From the NCBI RefSeq assembly GCF_020662265.1, contig NZ_VEWM01000069.1, positions 57,387 through 121,386 on the forward strand: a DNA stretch of 64,000 nt, read 5' to 3'. The DNA is from Psychrobacter sp. I-STPA6b (GTDB lineage: Bacteria; Pseudomonadota; Gammaproteobacteria; Pseudomonadales; Moraxellaceae). The position numbers were made by a program, and so were the translations under genes. A model generated the notes under the pieces. It was not told where the DNA came from, did not search any database, and saw nothing but the letters and a program-made list of their open reading frames with translations. This document shows, piece after piece, positions 1 through 9,700 of the stretch (its first letter is position 1; the number at the start of each line of letters is the position of its first letter).

Positions 1-120
1 GTTGGTCAGTAATGATGAACCAATTTTGATAATCACTCGACGTAATTTAAACTCCCGTGAGGCATTATCAAAACGCTTATCACTTTCCATATTGGTGGAT
101 ACAGGTTCTTGATTATTCAT
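1..120 (-). CDS. proB: Glutamate 5-kinase, N-terminal part (runs off the window)
   Basis: Only the first 40 codons are present; the gene continues past position 1. The protein begins MNNQEPVSTNMESDKRF and then reads RRVIIKIGSSLLTN, which matches the first beta strand and phosphate-binding loop of the amino acid kinase fold in ProB. ProB phosphorylates L-glutamate in the first step of proline synthesis in the cytoplasm. The ATG at 118-120 is preceded by the ribosome binding site AGGGAG. The N-terminal tail before the kinase core is longer than in the E. coli enzyme. It follows obgE on the same strand with a 78-bp gap, an order common in Pseudomonas and Moraxellaceae. The identification rests on a short segment plus this context. 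Confidence 0.85.
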   Translation of the reverse strand, partial: MNNQEPVSTNMESDKRFDNASREFKLRRVIIKIGSSLLTN

Positions 121-198
121 TAAAGCTCCCTTGATATCTAAAAAAGAATTTCAAAACTAAAAGAAAAACCGAGAAGAAGTTAAAAAATGACAATAAAA

Positions 199-1413
<1,215 letters not shown>

Positions 1414-1557
1414 TTACTCCAGTTGTTATCATAATAAACTCAAAATGTATAAAATAAATATATAAAATTCTTGGGGTGTCTTTTTGTGAACATACATTAG
1501 CATATATATCCCTACCCTAATTACTTGGGCTTACCTAAGTAAAAGTAGGTCAATATA

Positions 1558-1673
1558 GGGTTTATTGAACATTCATCTTCATAGGAAAAATTTAGCCAAT
1601 TTTTATATAAAAGTATAAAACAGCTGTATTCCTTGTAAATATTAGCCTAACGGGGTGAAAGTTCAACAGACCC
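1558..1673. mobile_element. Miniature inverted-repeat element, short form
   Basis: A 116-bp element bounded by GGGTTTATTGAACATTCA and TGAAAGTTCAACAGACCC, flanked on both sides by TA (1556-1557 and 1674-1675). It has no coding capacity. The ends match the other copies in this window (6509-6721, 62005-62230 and others), but the central segment of those copies is missing. The TA duplication and terminal inverted repeats suggest mobilisation in trans by a transposase of the IS630/Tc1 or IS5 (IS427-like) type. The family assignment is inferred. Confidence 0.8.
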
Positions 1674-1694
1674 TAGTATGAGTTACTAATAAAG

Positions 1695-1850
1695 AATGCC
1701 CGAAATCCTAGTGATTATCGGGCATTATAACAATAAATGACGATAGGTTTTATGTAAACTTAGACCATTCGTACCATGACGTCATGGCATCAAACAATTG
1801 TAGCCCAGCTTTACTATGATGATGGTACGATAAAATGACTGTTAACAGTC
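1695..1850. repeat. Cluster of short palindromes between obgE and gap
   Basis: Three separate perfect or near-perfect inverted repeats lie here. A 9-bp stem AATGCCCGA/TCGGGCATT (1695-1703 and 1718-1726) has the shape of a terminator for the gap transcript. The palindrome CCATGACGTCATGG (1774-1787) lies inside a wider pair CGTACCAT/ATGGTACG (1770-1777 and 1822-1829). GACTGTTAACAGTC (1837-1850) ends 31 bp before the gap stop codon. Some of these probably form the 3' end structures of the gap mRNA. Confidence 0.5.
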
Positions 1851-1881
1851 TAAATAGAGACAGTCCAACTCATCATTAAAA

Positions 1882-3309
1882 TTAAGCAGGAATTTGTTTA
1901 TAGTGAATACCTGCCATCTGTGCCGCTACACGCAATACCTGAGTGCTATAGCCAACTTCATTGTCATACCAAATATATACCGTCGCATGATTGTCAGTCA
2001 CAATTGTCGCTTGTGCATCAACAATACCTACTTTTTTAGTACCAACAAAATCTGTAGATACCGCTTCTGTAGAGTCTGAATAATCAATCTGTGCTTGCCA
2101 TTGATGGCTATGCGCTGTTTGCTCTAAAAACTGATTTAACTCAGCCACATCTGCTGGTGCTGTTTTTAAGTTTAGATTTAAGATTGCAAGACTGACATTT
2201 GGAGTTGGAACACGAATTGCGTTACCAGTCAGTTTGCCTTCCAGCTCTGGCAATGCTTTACCCACTGCCTTTGCCGCTCCTGTGCTAGTAATCACCATAT
2301 TTAACACAGCACTGCGACCACGGCGGTCAGATTTATGATAGTTATCAATCAAGTTTTGGTCATTGGTAAATGAATGAATGGTTTCTACATGACCATTTTC
2401 TACGCCGTATTTGTCATTTAGCACTTTTAATGTTGGCGTAATGGCATTAGTTGTACAGCTAGCTGCACTAACCACTGCATCATCACCAATGCTTTCATGA
2501 TTGACACCATAAACCACATTTTTAATATTGCCTTTGGCAGGAGCAGTTAATAAAACTTTTTTTGCACCTTTGGCTTGTAAGTGCTTAGATAAACCTGCTT
2601 CATCTTTCCACTTACCAGTATTGTCAATAATTAAGGCATCTTCAATACCATAGGCAGTATAGTCAATCTCGCTTGGATCATTAGCATAAATAACTTGGAT
2701 AAAGCGACCATTAATAATGATGCCGTTATTTTGCTCATCCACCACAACAGCACCTTGGAAATGACCATGAATAGAGTCACGCTCTAATAAAGAAGCACGT
2801 TTTTCCAAGTCATTGTCGGCGCCAGGACGAACCACGATGGCTTTTAACTGTAATCCTTTATCAGATGCCATCTGCTCTAATAATAGTCTGGTTAAGATTC
2901 GACCAATACGACCAAAACCATATAAAACAACATCAGAAGCTTGGTTTTTTGCACTTTGTTGCTCTGCTGTCTTCGCCACCTGCTCAGCAATGTCTAACTC
3001 ATTTGCCAAAAGCTGACCAACATCAACCTGAGCCTGTACTAACTTCTCTTGTTGTGCCAGTGTTTGTACTGCTTTTAGCACCTCATCAACAGTTAGTGTT
3101 ACTTGACGATTTTTTGTGTTTGTAATGAGTGCCAATTGGTTACTGGTTGGGATATTGGTTAATGCTTCACCAAACAAGGTAACTTGCACATCTTTTTCAT
3201 CATTTAATTGGTTTAATAAGCCAGTCAACTCATGAACTTGCTTCTCTTGATTTTTGTAGTTGTTTAGATAATCCTGATGGCGTTGGCGTAATGCAGTAGC
3301 GTTACTCAC
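1882..3309 (-). CDS. gap: Glyceraldehyde-3-phosphate dehydrogenase, long form
   Basis: A 475-residue NAD(P)-dependent GAPDH that interconverts glyceraldehyde 3-phosphate and 1,3-bisphosphoglycerate. Usual GAPDHs have about 335 residues; this one carries an N-terminal extension of about 125 residues rich in Gln and Leu that resembles the long Gap proteins of Pseudomonas and Acinetobacter. The Rossmann motif YGFGRIGR follows the extension, and the catalytic cysteine sits in SAASCTTN. The C-terminus contains YIWYDNEVGYSTQV. The GTG at 3307-3309 is the preferred start because AAGGA lies at the right distance; the ATG three codons upstream would sit directly against that site. It stands alone, which fits a gluconeogenic enzyme in an organism with little glycolysis (inferred). 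Confidence 0.93.
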   Translation of the reverse strand: MSNATALRQRHQDYLNNYKNQEKQVHELTGLLNQLNDEKDVQVTLFGEALTNIPTSNQLALITNTKNRQVTLTVDEVLKAVQTLAQQEKLVQAQVDVGQLLANELDIAEQVAKTAEQQSAKNQASDVVLYGFGRIGRILTRLLLEQMASDKGLQLKAIVVRPGADNDLEKRASLLERDSIHGHFQGAVVVDEQNNGIIINGRFIQVIYANDPSEIDYTAYGIEDALIIDNTGKWKDEAGLSKHLQAKGAKKVLLTAPAKGNIKNVVYGVNHESIGDDAVVSAASCTTNAITPTLKVLNDKYGVENGHVETIHSFTNDQNLIDNYHKSDRRGRSAVLNMVITSTGAAKAVGKALPELEGKLTGNAIRVPTPNVSLAILNLNLKTAPADVAELNQFLEQTAHSHQWQAQIDYSDSTEAVSTDFVGTKKVGIVDAQATIVTDNHATVYIWYDNEVGYSTQVLRVAAQMAGIHYKQIPA

Positions 3310-3516
3310 AATAAGCATCCTTATATATAAAGTAGTGTGAAAAGAAGGAATACAAACCTAATTGGTCTGTAATTTTATAGCATAATTTGCTCAGTTACCA
3401 GTATACAAAACTTGATAATGCAATTAAAAATAATACTTATAAAATACACCAATTTCTCAATATAGCTTAACTCTTCTTAACATAGGATAATGAATCATGC
3501 TTTCATTTATTATTTA

Positions 3517-3912
3517 TCATTTATTATCTTGCACCTCATCATGATAGATGGGAACACCTAGTGTGTGAGTAACATAAGTGTCATGAGACATTTGAGAGTT
3601 ATAATTATCTGCTGTAGAAGGATTAGCAAAAGCACTATATGCCGCTAAGGGGATAATGATTGCCAATGCAATCGCTGTATGCTTGAGTAAGCTATTCATA
3701 AAATAGCGCTGAGGTAGTTCAGATTTTAACGCAGACATGTCTGGTTTATTAAAATCAGGAGGACGGCGACCTTGTTGGGGCTGATATACCTTTTCAGAAT
3801 CAGAGCTATTATCCGTATCTGTAAAGGTTTGTGTATTTCGTCCTTCATCATTGTTATGGTTATGACAATTATGAGAACGACGATAAGTATGACTGTTGTC
3901 AGTGTTCTTCAT
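3517..3912 (-). CDS. Small membrane-anchored or secreted protein of unknown function
   Basis: 131 residues, family not recognised. The first 70 residues are polar and rich in His, Asn, Asp and Ser. A hydrophobic segment follows at about residues 77-95 (IALAIIIPLAAYSAFA), then a 35-residue polar tail. From the full start this would be a type II membrane protein. If translation begins at the internal methionine near residue 72 (MNSLLKHTAIALAIIIPLAA), the segment reads like a signal peptide with cleavage after AFA, leaving a short exported peptide. Neither start has a clear ribosome binding site. It is transcribed in the same direction as gap and the Nudix gene but well separated from both. Confidence 0.5.
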   Translation of the reverse strand: MKNTDNSHTYRRSHNCHNHNNDEGRNTQTFTDTDNSSDSEKVYQPQQGRRPPDFNKPDMSALKSELPQRYFMNSLLKHTAIALAIIIPLAAYSAFANPSTADNYNSQMSHDTYVTHTLGVPIYHDEVQDNK

Positions 3913-4159
3913 AGCATCAAATTTATTTTGGGTAATATATTCAAATTTATGTCTACCTTGTCAATGCAATTAACAATATAAATCAAAATATAAATACAAA
4001 TCATTAAATTTGTATTTTCTAAACTGACTTATCTTGCTCATTTAGATAAACTCTCATTATTGCAATAAATACAGTCTAGAATATTCTGTTATACGACGCT
4101 ATATAAACTATGTGTAAAAACGCAACGGTTTGTAAACCTCTGCTACGTTTTTTAATATT

Positions 4160-5374
4160 TTATTTTTCATTATCACGCTGTGTTGAGTTTTTACAAAACT
4201 GACGAATACCAGCTACTTTGTCTGCCCCATATTGACGTGCTAATGCTAAATCATCAGGTGATAAGCCACCCAAGGCAATGACAGGAACTTCTGCCTGATC
4301 TGCCAACTTAGAAAAACCCTGCCACCCCAATGGCAAAACATCTGGATGCGTTTGTGTTGCCAATACTGGTGATACAAACATAGCAACAACAGCTGGCAAG
4401 CCCTCTGCGATACGCTGTCTTGCTAACTGATTAGCAGAGAGTATACTCAACGCATCATGACAGCTCATGGTCACAGGAAAATCTGCCACCAATGATAAAT
4501 GAGTCAAAGAAGATACCTGATTAAAAGATTCTTTTTTAATATAGTGGTCACACTCATCATCATATTGTTTTAGCACATATGCTGGCATATGCTGAGCCAT
4601 GACATACTTTAACAGTGCATCCTGCTCATTATCTAGTATGCGCTGAATATCTGTCACAGATACTATCCACTTTAAATCTGGACGTTGAGTTGCTAAGCCA
4701 CTCAGCAATGCTAAAATCTGTTTATCGTGTGGCTCACAATCTACTTTTTTATCAGTTACTGCAAGAGTGACATTAACATCTTGATTTTTTCTATCAAGAT
4801 GATGACGTACATACACACATGCACCATCAGGCAAGCTCTGACAATAATGTGCTAACCAGTATTGCACACTTGCAAACTCTTGTACGGGTTGAGTAATACA
4901 TATCCTCTCAGGTAAGCGCAACCAATCCAAAATTACTCGATTTGCCTGTGGTAGTGGATACTTGCCTGCTAATAAATCAGTATGGCTTACCCATAATAAA
5001 GGTTGTCCCTCTTCACCTATTTTTTTATTTTGCATCATGGTGTATTGTCTAGATGACAAATTCACTCGATAAACATGCAAGCGCACAACCTTATCACCAT
5101 AATCATGGCTAATAACCCCTAACGCATTGATATACATTTCAGGCTCTACCATGTCTAACTGTAGCCCTATCTCCTCTGCCACCTCACGTTTTAATGCTGA
5201 TATGGGATTTTCCTGATTTTCTACTTTACCACCAACAAATTCATAGCAATCACCCTGATGTTGCTGAGCATGACGATAGCCTAATAAATACTGATTCTGA
5301 TACTGAATCACAGCAACAGCAACATCAATATAAGAAGTAGCAACAGCCTGACTTGAACTTTTTCTTGCATTCAT
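4160..5374 (-). CDS. Nudix hydrolase fused to a thiamine-phosphate-synthase-like domain (MutT-type)
   Basis: 404 residues in two domains. The N-terminal part is a Nudix domain with the complete box: Gly49, Glu55, then REVAEEIGL at 63-71. This fits a MutT-type 8-oxo-dGTP diphosphatase that cleanses the nucleotide pool. The C-terminal part (about 210-395) resembles the ThiE/TenI TIM barrel (MSCHDALSILSANQLA, VIALGGLSPDDLALARQYGA). The same fusion is known in Pseudomonas and other gammaproteobacteria, where the ThiE-like half is usually thought not to make thiamine phosphate. It is transcribed away from hemP. Whether the second domain is catalytic cannot be read from the sequence. Confidence 0.85.
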   Translation of the reverse strand: MNARKSSSQAVATSYIDVAVAVIQYQNQYLLGYRHAQQHQGDCYEFVGGKVENQENPISALKREVAEEIGLQLDMVEPEMYINALGVISHDYGDKVVRLHVYRVNLSSRQYTMMQNKKIGEEGQPLLWVSHTDLLAGKYPLPQANRVILDWLRLPERICITQPVQEFASVQYWLAHYCQSLPDGACVYVRHHLDRKNQDVNVTLAVTDKKVDCEPHDKQILALLSGLATQRPDLKWIVSVTDIQRILDNEQDALLKYVMAQHMPAYVLKQYDDECDHYIKKESFNQVSSLTHLSLVADFPVTMSCHDALSILSANQLARQRIAEGLPAVVAMFVSPVLATQTHPDVLPLGWQGFSKLADQAEVPVIALGGLSPDDLALARQYGADKVAGIRQFCKNSTQRDNEK

Positions 5375-5492
5375 TGGTATAAACCTATGTTTTATAAAGA
5401 ATTATTTAATAAATAACAACTATCTAGTAAATTAAATAGCATTTTTTCTCAAAAAGTGCTTGCAATTATACGGGATATGTTTAATAATTAAC

Positions 5493-5511
5493 TCAAATGA
5501 TAATCATTATC
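5493..5511 (+). promoter_or_regulatory. Fur box upstream of hemP
   Basis: The 19-bp stretch TCAAATGATAATCATTATC matches the Fur consensus GATAATGATAATCATTATC at 16 of 19 positions, including the palindromic core ATGATAATCAT. It lies about 125 bp upstream of the hemP start, so hemP is probably repressed by Fur when iron is plentiful. Confidence 0.8.
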
Positions 5512-5634
5512 AACAAAACCAAACGACTGACTTGATAGTGACCATCATTTTAAACTATGGATTTTTCATCTGCCAAACTTACCACTCATACAATGCACTA
5601 ACTGCATTAGAGTGAAACTTAAAAGGAACTAGCC

Positions 5635-5799
5635 ATGAACAATATCATCTCTCGCTCACTACACTTACGTGACAACCAACTTCCAATGTTGCAATCACAA
5701 CACTTGTTTGCACTAACCAAAGAAGTACGTATTCAACATGAAGGCGAAGAGTACCGCTTACGTCTAACACGTAACAATCGTCTGATTTTAACTAAATAA
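5635..5799 (+). CDS. hemP: Hemin uptake protein HemP
   Basis: A 54-residue protein, MNNIISRSLHLRD at the start and EVRIQHEGEEYRLRLTRNNR then LILTK at the end. The C-terminal half matches the HemP family signature (I-x-H-x-G-x2-Y-x-LR-x-T-x2-x-KLILTK). HemP-type proteins are small factors needed for expression of haem-receptor genes in several proteobacteria; in Burkholderia the homologue acts as an activator. The ATG has AAGGA nine bases upstream, and a near-consensus Fur box lies upstream. Unusually, no TonB-dependent haem receptor follows; the next gene is tamB on the other strand. Confidence 0.88.
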   Translation: MNNIISRSLHLRDNQLPMLQSQHLFALTKEVRIQHEGEEYRLRLTRNNRLILTK

Positions 5800-5825
5800 T
5801 GGTACATTTATGATACTTGAGTACT

Positions 5826-5915
5826 TATAGTGGAATTGAATTGATATATTCAATACATAATTTAAAGATTTAACTTTTATATTATCTTTGGCTTTATCAT
5901 TTCTTTTCCACTATA
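5826..5915. repeat. 90-bp inverted repeat, possible decayed palindromic element
   Basis: Perfect 10-bp outer arms TATAGTGGAA (5826-5835) and TTCCACTATA (5906-5915) enclose AT-rich DNA with no reading frame. Its size and TATAGT-type ends recall the palindromic repeats at 6403-6508 and 48830-48904, but the interior is different. Confidence 0.45.
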
Positions 5916-6037
5916 CATACTTAATTGTTTAACATATTTATTAGACTTAAGATTTATTAACCTTGAATATAGCATTTATTGTGCACGTTATTAATTGATA
6001 CCAAATTCTTATTTATTAAACAACTATAAATAAAATG

Positions 6038-6272
6038 TATAATGGAATATTTATTAATTTAAATGGTTAAATAAAAAATAATTATAAAAATTTTGAGGTG
6101 GTGGTGATGTAGAAAAGAACATGCCACCAAAAAATAGGGAAGGCATAATAATAAACTGAAATATAACTATAAATAAGAAAAACAGACCAATAATATAATA
6201 ACAACAACACAGCATAGTAGACTCTCAACACAGCTAAATGATTAGATACGCTCTCATCATTTAGCTGTTTTT
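6038..6272 (+). ncRNA. Candidate small transcript ending in a strong terminator
   Basis: TATAAT at 6038-6043 could be a -10 box, though its -35 is poor. About 55 bp downstream, GAGGTGGTGGTGATG and CATGCCACC can pair into a hairpin. The segment closes with a perfect 12-bp stem CAGCTAAATGAT/ATCATTTAGCTG (6231-6242 and 6256-6267) followed by TTTTT, a convincing rho-independent terminator on the plus strand. No upstream gene closer than hemP (430 bp away) explains that terminator. A 12-codon frame (ATGCCACCAAAAAATAGG...) lies inside, so a tiny mRNA is equally possible. Only the terminator is firm. Confidence 0.35.
6231..6272 (+). terminator. Rho-independent terminator
   Basis: A perfect 12-bp stem with a 13-nt loop followed by five T residues. 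It could end a hemP transcript or the candidate small RNA described at 6038-6272. Confidence 0.85.
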
Positions 6273-6315
6273 ATAGTCTCAATTTCAGATAATCAGAAAT
6301 ACTATAGTCATCAAT

Positions 6316-6508
6316 CTAATATGATTTCACCACATTAATTATGCTCAATGTACTACATGCACTATCTACCTTTAGTTGCCTTTGATGAAGTCATACTTGG
6401 CAGACTATATTCAATTCAAACTAATACTGTTACCAGAAAAACGAGCGAAGGCATACAAAGTACTGCGAGCGAGCTTGACGACGTAACAGTTTTGTATTGA
6501 ATCGACTA
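6316..6508. repeat. Two adjacent palindromic intergenic repeats
   Basis: The first unit (6316-6402) starts CTAATATGATTTCACCAC and ends near TTGGCAGACTA. It shares both ends with the element at 50917-51004, and its middle matches that element in inverted orientation. The second unit (6403-6508) has long arms: GACTATATTCAATTCAAAC... to GTTAC (6403-6433) against GTAACAGTTTTGTATTGAATC (6483-6503), enclosing a GC-richer core with CGAGCGAAGG and GCGAGCGAGC. From memory, similar repeats are scattered through Psychrobacter genomes. The second unit is cut at its right end by the transposon at 6509. Confidence 0.65.
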
Positions 6509-6721
6509 GGGTCTGTTGAACATTCACCCCGTTAGGCTAATACCTACAAGGAATACAGCTATTTTTTACTTTCATGTAAAAATTGGCTAAATTTGCCTTA
6601 TTCTGCGTTAATGAACTGGTTAATATCCAGATATTACCTGCGTTCATTGCCTTGACTAAGTCACTGTTTATTAAAATCAGTATCTCAATTTTTCCTATGA
6701 AGATGAATGTTCAACAGACCC
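6509..6721. mobile_element. Miniature inverted-repeat element, long form
   Basis: A 213-bp element with perfect 18-bp terminal repeats: GGGTCTGTTGAACATTCA at the left and its complement TGAATGTTCAACAGACCC at the right. TA flanks both sides (6507-6508, 6722-6723). The interior (GCGTTAATGAACTGGTTAAT, CGTTCATTGCCTTGACTAAG) is shared with the copy at 62005-62230 but encodes no transposase. It is inserted in the end of the palindromic repeat to its left. Confidence 0.88.
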
Positions 6722-6766
6722 TAGACATATATTACAAATATCATCCCATTCAACAAACTACTTATC

Positions 6767-9700
6767 TTAAAACTGCCAACTATAAATCACATCAACTGTT
6801 TTTTCAGCTGCTGTTGTTGCTTCAATATAGACGCGTCTGGTTAACTGATAACGTAATGATAGGCTACTTTGAGCATTAAACACACCAACACCATAACGAA
6901 TATATAAATCTGGTGTAATATATCCTGTCACATTAACGCTAGTATCATTACCCGAACCAGAAGCATCTAAAGTCAGACTCTCTAAGCCAAAGGCTTTACC
7001 AATCGAATTTGTCAAGCTACGAGTTCCACTTAATCCAAAGCTTAGACCTGCTGCTGCCAAATTGTTAGTTACTTCTGATTTAAAGCCTTCTTCACTGATT
7101 TGGGTGCCACTCGTATTTGTTAAACGTCCTGTTACTAGGGCATTCATCGCTTGCTCTTGTGTCAAACCAGCATTATTAAAGACGGTAATATTTGGTTTTG
7201 AAACATTGCCTGTTACCCTAAGACCAACAGTCTGTCCTTCAATTTCTTTGATTGCTTCAATACTTAGTGCAGGGTCACGCACATCACCATTAAAGCGAAT
7301 CTGCCCATAATTCAAATCAAGATTCTGCCCAAATGCATCAATTTTACTGCGGCGGGATACCTGTATAACACCCAACGCCTGCATAACACCTTGACCTTTT
7401 TGTGTAACATTAATTGCACCCGCTAAAGGTAGTGTTGCACCAAAGCCACGGAAACTGACATCTTTACCAAGGTCAATACCAATATCAGCATTAATAGACC
7501 AAGGCTTAGATACTGCTAACACTTCATTAATATTACCAATCAAACGTCTATCCAAAACTACCACGTCTTCTGACTTGGTAACCACATCATTACTTGCTTC
7601 TGGTGGTCTAATGGTTGCCTCTGGTATTAACACTGCGCCTTCAATGTTGACATATCGCTGATTTGGACGAATGATAATATCCAAGTCTGGGTTAATTTCT
7701 GCATACAACAATGGTGGTTGTGCAATAATCAAATGCTCTCCAGCAATACTAAGCTTCGCTTGTAACTCTTGTTGCCAGTCAACTGTACCAGATAAGGTAC
7801 CTTTACCTGTATCACCACTATTAAATGAGCCTTCAATAACGGCTGTCTGTCCACGCACTTTTGCTTTTGCATTGATGTTACTTAAATTTACTGGCAAGTC
7901 CAGCATGGCAATGCGTCCATTTTGCAAATTGACATCACCATAAAATACAGGTTTGGTTAATGTACCACCCAAACCGCCTGCCATGGTTGCATTCCCTTCT
8001 AATACTCGCATACCGGGGAAGAAAGGCTTAAATATGGCTAAGTTCAGCTCATTGAGTACCAAAGCACCAGAGATTGGTTTATTTGGTTGATAAGGGTCTA
8101 CCAACACATCGGCATAACCCCTTGCCCCTTGTCCAGTATTAATATCTGTCCGTAGATTTAACCCTTTTTCAGTCGTCTTAGCAATGAGTGAAACGCGCTC
8201 ATATGGAATGGAGACTGGGTCACTATCACCATCTTGAATCAGACCTATACGTCCATTATCTGTATATAATGTTGCATTAATATCTGGTTGTCTTCCTTGC
8301 TGCCAGCTTAATAATGCCTTACCATTAATTTGTGCCTTCCAGTCAATATCGCTAGGCAAAAATGGTGAAAATAAAGAAGTATTGAGCTTTTGTATGGCAA
8401 CATCTACTTGACCCCTGTCCTTTGAAACCAGTAGGTTTTTTCTAAGGCACAGCTTACCTGATTGGTTTGTTGCTTCCCAGCAATGTGCTGCTAACTGTAA
8501 ACTTTGTGCATCTATATCCACCAGCATTTCAGCAGGTTGTTTTTGTTGTAAGGTAGCATATTTTGAGGATATCTCGCCTTGACCAATCACCCCTTTCCAC
8601 TGCATATCTTGACGATTTAGTCCACCTTTAATCAACGCCTTCACTGTGGCTTGTGGATCAGTCAGTGCAAGTGTTAAGCTATGTTGTTGCTCTGTACCAT
8701 CAAACACCACATTAAGCTGTTCAAACTTTCTATCAGCCAACTGCAAGCCTTTTGCACTCAGAGCCAGTTGACTAGGACTTTTACCCAGATTGACAATCTT
8801 ACCTTTTACTTGTCCTTGAGTCAGTATAAAGTTTGACAGTGCCATACGTGCGCCAGTTAAGTCCACATAAATGGTCGGTAGCGCAGAATCTTCTGTTTGT
8901 ATCCAAGTCAAGCCTCCTTGAAGCTGACCTGCCAGTTGCTCAGATAGCTGATGCAAACTATTAATGTTAACCTGAGCTTGTAGCTGTTGTGCAGTACCAT
9001 TTGCCACAATTTCATTATCAGCCCAACGGATAGCAAGGTCACGTACATTTAACTCAGGTGCAATTGCCTTAACTTGAGAAACTTGATTTTCTGCATCACC
9101 TTTTTGTAATTTTGCCAGATAACTTTGCATATCTTTAGGTAAGTGCAAAGTTGCATCCAAACCACCCGTCGCTACCAATGGCTGACCTTTAAGCTGACCT
9201 TGTACATTCATATCACTGATATGAATCTTTTGCACATCATCTTGCCAACTACCTGTAGTTGCAATTTTTCCAGAAATTGCACTGGGCATATCTGTAACAA
9301 AATATCCTACATTAAAGTCATTCATGTTCGTTGTAATATCCCAACGAACACCCTGACTGACATCAACGTCTCCTGTGGCAACGATACTGCCTGCATCTCC
9401 TATGTGACTAAACTGGCGAATATGGATGGTCTGTGCAGTACCGCCAGCATCTATGACCAACTGTCCTTTTGGTAAATCTGGTGTGTCCAAGCTACCATTA
9501 AAAGATACGTCAAAGGCTGATAGATTACCAAACTGACTGCCATCATTCTTCCAGTGTCCTTGCGAGACTAAGTCACCTGATACGATGCCTTGTGTTTGTG
9601 GTGCAAAAGCACCAATATTCAGGTTTTGTGCTGTGGCATTAATATCCCAACCAATACCTTGACGCAAGTCCACATCACCTGATGCTAATAGATGACCCGC

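Noticed and set aside
6583..6879. 98-codon plus-strand frame spanning the miniature element and the tamB end
   Set aside because: It runs through a transposon copy and antisense to tamB; a similar frame arises at 62161 only because the element is repeated.
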